Of a stretch of DNA of 64,000 bases, positions 57,031 to 64,000 are shown in pieces. This DNA comes from Arthrobotrys musiformis. Lineage: Eukaryota; Ascomycota; Orbiliomycetes; Orbiliales; Orbiliaceae. Every line of letters begins with the position of its first letter. Positions within the stretch are counted from its first letter, which is position 1. The translations under genes were made by a program, and so were the position numbers. The DNA lies in NCBI GenBank assembly GCA_036971715.1, contig JAVHJL010000003.1, positions 2,790,001 through 2,854,000 of the forward strand, given 5' to 3'. The notes below the pieces were generated by a model. That model was not told the DNA's origin. It saw only the letters and a list, made by a program, of their open reading frames with translations, and searched no databases.

Positions 57031-59665
57031 ATGGCAGACGACACCGAAGCGATCACAGCCCGTCTCTCCACCCTCGGTTTCGCAGACAAAACCATCAAAG
57101 AAGCCCTCAAGAACCCAAAACACCTGACCTCCCTGCTTTCCGTCATCGATGAAGCATCGTCATCTTCCGAGGCGGGCGAACTACCCCGCGATCAACTCGT
57201 AAACCTCAATGCCCTCGCCGTAGCCAGCAAGGACACCCCGCTCCCCAATAGATCCTACATCACCGCAGCGATCAATGACGGCCGACTGAAGTCCTCGGTC
57301 CAAGTCGAGGCTGCTATCAAATACGTCAAAGAAACACCCGGTGCAATCGATACGGGAGCGTTCGACAAGGCCACCGGTGTCGGGGTGAATTTTACGACAG
57401 AACAGGTGGTCGAGCGGGTGAAGGAGTATATTCTGGAGAGGAAGGATGAGATTGAGGAAGGGAGGTATAAGTTGCTTGGAAGTACTATTGCGAATATTAA
57501 GGCTTCGACGGATTTGAAGTGGGCGAGTGCGTTGGATGTTAAGCAGGCTGTTGATGCGGAGTTTTTGAGCCTGCTGGGGCCGAAGGATGAGAGGGATGTT
57601 GTTAAGAAGGTATTTACACGCTTTTTTTTATTTGTCTACATATAATAGTGGGAGCTGGGGCTAATAGCGGGAACAGGGCAAAGATGCGAAGGGTAAAGAT
57701 ACGAAGGGCAAAGATGCGAAGGGCGAGAAGAAGAAGCAGACGACAACCGATACCCCCGCCGAACCAGATCCGCTCAACTCCACTAGTATGTTCGAAGAAG
57801 GGTTCCTCGGCGCCCTTCACAAACCCGGTGGGAACCCACAGATCAAACCCGCCCTTCGTGATGAACATCTCAAAGCTACCGGCGGCAAGGTGTTCACCCG
57901 GTTCCCACCTGAGCCCAACGGATACCTCCACATCGGACATAGCAAAGCCATTGCTGTCAATTTTGGATATGCGAAGTTTAACGATGGGTGTTGTTACCTA
58001 AGATACGATGATACGAACCCTGAGGCTGAGGAGGAGAAGTACTTTACTTCTATCAAGGAGATTGTGGAGTGGCTTGGGTTTAAGCCGTACAAGATTACTT
58101 ATTCTAGTGATCACTTCCAGAGGCTCTATGATTTGGCGGAGGAGCTGATTAAGAGGGATAAGGGATATGTTTGCCATTGCAGTGGTAGGTTTTCACCCTT
58201 TTCTTCTTTTTAGACGGAGGCCGTGGATATGTGCTAATATAGAATGAATTCTAGCGGAGGAGATTCACAAGCAGAGAGGTGGAAAGGAAGGAGAAGCCGG
58301 CGAACGATATGAGTGCGTGCATAGAAATAGACCGATTGAAGAATCTCTCGCGGAGTTTAGAGGTATGAGAGATGGGAAGTATAAGCCAAAGGAGGCTCTG
58401 TTGCGAATGAAGCAGGATATGAAGAGCGGAAACCCTCAGATGTGGGATCTCACTGCATATCGAGTTTTGGATGCTGAGCATCATCGAACTGGGGCGGATT
58501 GGAAGATCTATCCGACTTATGACTTTACGCACTGTCTTTGCGATAGCTTCGAGAATATTACGTAAGTTCACAATACTATCATTTCGTTAGAGTTGGGTGA
58601 GAGGGGAACTAATGGGAAACAAGGCATTCGTTGTGTACCACGGAGTTTATCACGGCGAGGGAGTCATACGACTGGCTATGCGACGCTCTGGAGATTTACA
58701 AACCACGCCAGAGCGAATACGGACGACTCAACTTGACGGGAACGATCATGTCGAAGCGGAAGATTGCAAAGTTGGTGAACGAAGGGCACGTTCGTGATTG
58801 GGACGATCCGAGACTTTATACTCTTGTTGCGATCCGAAGACGTGGTGTTCCACCGGGAGCTATTCTGTCGTTTGTGAACGAATTGGGGGTTACGACAGCC
58901 ACCACCCATATCATGACTACGAGATTTGAACAGTCGGTTCGAAGGTACTTGGAACAGACCGTACCGCGATTATCGCTGATTCTGGACCCGATTCTCGTGG
59001 TGCTGGAGAATCTTCCTGAAGACCACTACGAGGAGATTTCGGTGCCCTTCAAGCCGAATGATCCAACCATGGGAGAGCATAAAGTCGCCTTTACAAACAA
59101 ATTTTACATCGACAGAAGTGATTTCCGAGAAGTCGATTCGAAAGATTACTTCCGCATGGCACCTGGAAAGAGCGTGGGGCTGCTTAAAGTTCCACATACG
59201 GTTAAAGTCACCGGGTTTGTGAAGGATGAGGAGACGGGTAAAGTCAAGGAGATCAGGGCGAAGTATGAGAACGACGTGGAGTTTAAGAAACCGAAGACTT
59301 ACCTCCAGTGGATCGGACACGCGCCTGAGAAGGGGTCGCCGGTGAAGGTCGAGGCGAGGTTGTTCAATCAGTTGTTCTTGAGTGAGAATCCGGAGAGTAA
59401 TCCTAAGGGTTTCCTGGCGGATATTAATCCCAACAGCGAGGAGATTTATGGAGATGCGATTATCGATACTGGATTCCATGAGGTGAAGAGACGGGCGCCA
59501 TGGCCGGCGGCTGAGGGGGAGAGGAACGGGGAGGAAGTTGGGTTGGAGACGGTTAGGTTCCAGGGGTTGAGGGTGGGATACTTTGCGATGGATCGGGAGT
59601 CGACTGGGGATAAGATTATACTGAATCGGATTGTGACGTTGAAGGAGGACGGAGGGAAGAATTAA
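57031..59665 (+). CDS. GLN4: Cytosolic glutaminyl-tRNA synthetase
   Basis: Four exons, 57031-57609, 57677-58184, 58255-58561 and 58624-59665, give 811 residues. The enzyme charges tRNA-Gln with glutamine. The first 190 residues are the fungal N-terminal tRNA-binding domain (Yqey-like), joined to the core by a lysine-rich linker built from GKDAK/GKDTK repeats. The class I catalytic core shows FPPEPNGYLHIGHSKA (HIGH at 278-281), RYDDTNPEAEEEKYF, WDLTAYRVLD, YPTYDFTHCLCDSFENITHS across a splice junction, and the KMSKS-like MSKRK (507-511). The anticodon-binding beta-barrel domains follow (VGLLKVPHTVKVTGF, EARLFNQLFL). All splice joins restore family sequence. Confidence 0.97.
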
Positions 59666-60301
59666 ATACCTTCTTTCTCTTTTCTAGTAGATTCTTGATG
59701 CGATGGAATAAATGCATGGGGGGGGGGTGCATATGTACTTGTTCAATTAGTCTATTTTATGCATTAGATTCCCTTCTTTTTATATATCAAACGGATTGTG
59801 TGTTGGAGCTGTTGGAGGGAATATCCGAGGTTAGGCTGGCTGTGGATGGACATGGACAAGCTTCGCAGCATGCAGGATGATGTCTGAACCGGCGAATGGC
59901 CATGCACGGAATTGCATTTAAAGCTGCATGGGATGAGAGGGTTTTCTGGGTTATTAAGCTCAACAGCTTTTGAGCTTGTGACTTTGTTTTTTAGTTTTCG
60001 AGCTCTCATCCGATCCCCCCCTGATCCCTTCTGTTGGGACCCTTTATAACTACCGCTAGCCTTTTAGCTTTTACCCCAGCTTTTTTTGGCTTTGCTTTCT
60101 TAACTTTCCTTTATATCTTTATATATTTGTATGGGGCTTTGGGTAGACTGTTACAATGATCGCACGATAGATTCGAAGGTGATATTAATACCGATCTAAA
60201 TGCCGCCGCGATAGATAATACCCTCCAAAGCTGTAAGCCCTGCGCAGCCCTCACACAAGAACCACATCTACACCGACCACAAAAGGGGGAAGCTTAAAGA
60301 A
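59666..60301. other. Intergenic region between GLN4 and the DUF1295 gene
   Basis: No gene is supported. A run of nine G (near 59720) lies in the GLN4 3' flank. The sequence is T-rich, then becomes A/C-rich before the next start. Confidence 0.55.
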
Positions 60302-61493
60302 ATGGACTTCCACCCGCCAAACTCACCATTCACCACACGGCGCCTGGCGCACCCCCCTCTCCCGCCGTCGACGACGACCAACACGCTCGGAATCCTGAGT
60401 TCGCATTTATTCCCCTCGCTGACGCTGCACACCACGCTCTCGCTGGCGGCGTATACGGCGGGGAGGTTTACGGATCGTTTAGATTCAAAGGATTTATTGT
60501 GGCCGTCGGCGTTTGTGGGGAATGTGTGGTATCATGGGGTTGTTTGGCCGTACATGACGGGCCGCGGCGGGGCGTGGGAGGTTTTATGTCAGATGGGGTA
60601 TGGGAATCGGCTTATTCTGACTGGGGTTACGGTTTGGGGGTGTAGATTGTTCTGGAAGGTCTTTTGGAGGGTGAAGGGGAGGGAGAGGGATGATGGGCGG
60701 TATGAGCGGTATAGAGAGGTGGTTAGGGTTCAAAAGGGGAAGGGGGATTTGGAGAAGGCGGTGGAGGTCGATGAGGGGGAGGTTGGGAGGGAGATGTGGA
60801 ATAGTGCTTTTTTTGGGATTTTTTTGCCGGAGGCTTTTGTGCAGACTTTTGTGAGTTTGGGGTGGTGCGGGGTGGGGTATTCGGCGCCGTATTATCATGA
60901 TTTTGAGAGCGGGGTTTGGGTGGGTTTGGATGGGGGTGGGGAGGGGTGGAGGGGGTGGGTTCATGGGGTTGCGATTGGGGTTTTTGCGGCGGGGTTGGCG
61001 CTTGAGGTGCTCGCGGATTCGCAGCTGGGGAGGGGGAAGAAGGTTGATAAGGGGAAGATCGTGAGGGGGGGAGTTTGGAGTATTGTCCGGCATCCGAAGT
61101 GAGTACCCCTTTGTCTTATGGTATATAATATTGAGATGCAGTTGCTAATGCGGGGTGTATAGCTACTTGGGCGACTTTTTGGTCCACCTCTCCTTCCCGC
61201 TCATGGCGCTGGCCGATGGCGTGTTCAATCCCATCATGTTCGTGGGCCCCATTGCGAACTATATATTCCTCAGGTTCATCGCAGGGGATAAGGAGAACGA
61301 ACGGTACCAGATGAAGAAGTACGAGAAAGAGAGCGCGGAGAAGTACGAGGAGTATAAACAGTGGAAGCGGGAGAAGAATAGTTTCTGGCCCGGGTTCGGG
61401 GAAGTTGGGAATCTGTGGACTTGGGTGGTTATTAGCATTGGCGGGGCCGCTGCGGTGGGGGAGTTTTATGGCAGGAGGGCTCTTTTGGCTTGA
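60302..61493 (+). CDS. DUF1295 (steroid reductase-like) integral membrane protein
   Basis: Two exons, 60302-61098 and 61163-61493, give 375 residues. The protein has several hydrophobic segments. It also has the family hallmark RHPNYLGD (residues 263-270), created exactly at the splice junction, which resembles the cofactor-binding region of steroid 5-alpha-reductase and isoprenylcysteine methyltransferase relatives. It is followed by NYIFLRFIAGDKENERYQMK and the short C-terminal helix. DUF1295 proteins are presumed membrane-bound reductases; the substrate is unknown. The first exon is strongly G-rich on the coding strand, giving a high Gly/Trp/Val content and long antisense frames that are shadows. 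Confidence 0.85.
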
Positions 61494-62625
61494 TATATTA
61501 TTATTATTTTATATTCGTATCTTTATTAGCGGTGGGGTTTGGGTTATATATGTATACGAGGCGGGGGGGTTATGTGTGTGATCATTATATTTAGAGACGG
61601 GAATGGCGTTTTGATATTGATTCCTGTTCCTGCTACAAATACATTATTCTTTCTTGTATCCTGAAGATACCAATATGGCAAACCCGATGATATCATCATA
61701 CTAATTGGCAGCCGGAGAATTGGCTGTTCGGGGAATTAATTATAATCCCTCCCAGAGGGGCCAACATGCCCTTGCAACTAGCTATCATGATCTCGACTCT
61801 GTGGAATGAACACTAAGTGGCACTACACATATGGCTTGTCTCATGGCTAATTTGTATCAGATCCTCCGCAACGTCTTTTTTAGTCTGAATAGAAAGTAAT
61901 ATCAAACACAACTGCAGAGCGCGGTGTTTTGAATCCAACATCGTCGTCGACGGTCTCTTTGTTCGTGCTCATGTTAACATGTTTCCTGTTGTATCATATG
62001 TTTTTGTTCGTATGTGCATAAGGGCCCCCAGCCACCGGATTAAAGCGGGCAGCCCCACACCACTGCGCTGGCCAGTCCCTTCCTTTCTCCCTCCCTTGTT
62101 CTGGTGGTTATGCATGGTACCGTGCAGAACAGAGAACCCCATGCCTCCATGCCTCACGCCTGGCAGTTTGAAATGTTGTTGTTCGTTCCACAGTGTCCGT
62201 TTGAGCGATTTGGTTTGGCGCCTGTTATAAAAGGGCGCCGCCGCCCGGCAACCTACCTTCTTTCTGAGTTGCCGCCTCGGATTCTTTGTTTGTTTTGTTT
62301 ACATTTGGCTGCCCACTTCTCCACCCCGTCGCTTCGTGTACTGTGTATGTCTCTTTTCCCCACGACAACAATCGATACCACTGCTCTAAATCCCCAAAGC
62401 TTCCCCCGGTAACTGGGTGCACTACTCCATTCCCTCAACATCCGACTTGAGACCTCGCTCCTCACACCCCCCCTCATCGCAACCTCATCCTCAACACAAT
62501 TGCCTTCGCCTTCCTCATCCATCCATTTCTCCATCCATCATCAACCTTACAACTACCTACTTGACTGTACACCTACCAATTCCAAGGCGTCGCACAGGAA
62601 TAAGAAGAAATAAAATAAAATAAAG
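61494..62625. other. Intergenic region between the DUF1295 and SAP-domain genes
   Basis: No gene is supported. T-rich 3' flank, then a C-rich leader (about 62400-62625) that ends in ATAAAATAAAATAAAG just before the ATG. Confidence 0.55.
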
Positions 62626-63847
62626 ATGTCGAACTACTTCGGTAAAATGAACAAGTCGCAGCTGGCGGACTACGCCCGTCCGCTTGGCATCAGCACGACT
62701 CTCAAGAAACAGGATCTCGTCGAGCAGATCGAGGCCGCCGCGGCGAGGGACCGTCCTACCCTCGAGAACGACCCTTTGTTCTCGGATTACTTTGATACTT
62801 TGAACGATAGTCCTAAATCGGTTGCGAGGGCTGTTACTCCCAGGTCGTCGACTAGGAGGCGTAGTCGATACTCTAAGGCTCCTGAGTATGTTTTTCTCCG
62901 TATATATACTTGATCTTGAATATAGGTATCTAGGCGAGTACTAACGATACATCGTTGATGCAGGGACGAAGAAACCCGCGAACAATCCTCTGAACCACCA
63001 AGCGACCTCGTAACACCAGCCAAGAAAAGAAGCATTGCCGTCAGAAGCACCCGTAAAACAGCTCTCCGCGCAGACGCTCCAGTAGTTTCCCCAACCGTTG
63101 TCGTCGCACCGGTAGTCTCCGCACCAGAAGCACCAGACGTCATTCCGGAGCCAAACCATCCGCTATCTCCAGGCCAGGTCGCCCGTTCCGTCGCAGTCGA
63201 GAACTTCACTGTCGACAAGATTAGCGAGGGCGTCGCTTCTTGGTTCGCCCATGCTGCTGAGACCACAGGGTTCTGGGAACATGTTGATTATACCCGTGAA
63301 ACTTTGTCCGATCCCAGGGCTATTCACTTCCTCATCGCGACTTACGAGCTCGCCTGGTTGTGCCATGATCTTACTCCCTGGTCCATTGTCACCGTAAGTC
63401 AAGTCACTAAATCATCACATATATTGCAGCTCAGACTAACAGTTTAAAAAGGTCCCGATCCCAGCTACCAAAGTTCCATATGCAGACTACAACACCGGCC
63501 CAACCACCGTCAAAGTCCCCGACCTCTTCATCCTTCTCACCTGGAACACCTTCTGGGCGCCAATCATCTACTGGTTCACCCTCGGCATCTCCTTCCCGCT
63601 CCTGACCAGCTACTTTGTAAACGTCCGCAAGCGCTCCACTTATGATCCTCTCACTTTCAGCATCTCGAAGGCTTTGATTGCGTACCTCGTTTACACTAAA
63701 CAAATTGTCAAGCCGGAATTGCCACGCTTGTTTGGATCGGATACGCCGGCATTGATCAATGAGATTATCGGAGATGAGACGCCATTGATTGGTGCGGGTA
63801 TCGGAGGTCTGTTAACATTGTGGGAGGCCATCATTTCGAGACGTTAG
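62626..63847 (+). CDS. SAP-domain membrane protein, fungal-specific
   Basis: Three exons, 62626-62885, 62964-63393 and 63452-63847, give 361 residues. Residues about 5-40 (MNKSQLADYARPLGISTTLK, then KQDLVEQIE) form a SAP-type helix-extended-helix that usually binds DNA. A basic, Ser/Arg/Pro-rich region follows (TRRRSRYSK, PAKKRS), which may be a nuclear signal. The C-terminal half has a hydrophobic pair at about 253-286 (VPDLFILLTWNTFWAPIIYW and onward) and a last hydrophobic segment near the C-terminus (GAGIGGLLTLWEAIIS). Proteins with this layout are found in many filamentous ascomycetes and may tether chromatin to the nuclear envelope; that role is inferred, not known. The stop lies 153 bases before the window end. 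Confidence 0.8.
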
Positions 63848-64000
63848 TGAGGTTGTCCCTCCCACAATCGAAAATATCGATAAAGAGGAAGAGCAAAGAC
63901 GAACAAGAGAAAGAAACAGGGAGAATAAGAAATGCATGAAAGTAAAATAGTGAGTATAAAGCGACTCCGGCCTTTTTTTGCGTCCGTCGCTCTTCAAAAG

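Noticed and set aside
60584..61093. 169-codon minus-strand frame opposite the DUF1295 gene
   Set aside because: A shadow of the G-rich coding strand (Pro/His/Asn strings); the plus frame has family motifs and a correct splice.
1..64000. Secondary-metabolite cluster, transposon or defence-like system
   Set aside because: No polyketide synthase, NRPS, terpene synthase, transposase, reverse transcriptase or NLR-like motif was seen; genes are mainly unrelated housekeeping functions.

Overview
The window is nuclear DNA of a filamentous ascomycete fungus (Pezizomycotina). The evidence is intron-bearing genes with short introns (about 54-143 nt), mostly GTATGT/GTAAGT/GTGAGT-type donors and CTAAC-type branch sites. 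Gene products have clear fungal orthologues (END3, RRG7, IRC3, SPC24, PIG-H/GPI15, BST1). Fungal-only families are also present (a DUF7918-like protein and a SAP-domain membrane protein). Lineage below Pezizomycotina cannot be settled from the sequence; an early-diverging class such as Orbiliomycetes or Pezizomycetes is only a guess. No transposon ORF, CRISPR array, rRNA or intact tRNA gene was found.

Layout. 1-6.6 kb: a doubtful secreted ORF, the GPI-GlcNAc transferase subunit PIG-H, and an unknown three-exon protein. 7.7-9.6 kb: an Sds3-like histone deacetylase complex subunit. 9.6-19.4 kb: a long non-coding stretch rich in homopolymers, microsatellites and palindromes. 19.4-22.0 kb: a serine/proline-rich fungal protein of unknown function. 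22.0-26.9 kb: another non-coding stretch, containing a 5' half-tRNA-Leu-like sequence. 26.9-30.6 kb: BST1, the GPI inositol deacylase. 32.0-37.4 kb: RRG7 and END3 head to head, then IRC3 convergent with END3. 38.7-40.5 kb: a DUF7918-like gene on the minus strand. 44.2-45.7 kb: an acidic, probably secreted single-exon protein. 46.0-52.0 kb: a compact block of PMS1, SPC24 (convergent with PMS1) and FIS1 (divergent from SPC24). 54.2-63.8 kb: four plus-strand genes, namely a RING-H2 E3 ligase, cytosolic glutaminyl-tRNA synthetase, a DUF1295 membrane protein and a SAP-domain membrane protein.

Functional themes. Most genes are housekeeping: GPI-anchor synthesis and remodelling (PIG-H, BST1), mitochondrial genome and dynamics (RRG7, IRC3, FIS1), endocytosis (END3), mismatch repair (PMS1), kinetochore (SPC24), chromatin (Sds3-like), translation (GlnRS) and ubiquitin ligation. 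I see no biosynthetic cluster or operon-like system. The main points of interest are two introns whose length is a multiple of three and which lack stops (FIS1, BST1), a 19-nt microexon in FIS1, the long gene desert before the 19.4 kb gene, the tRNA-Leu half, and several lineage-restricted proteins. Exon structures were built by hand from splice-site and reading-frame continuity and from recognised family motifs; they have not been tested against transcripts.
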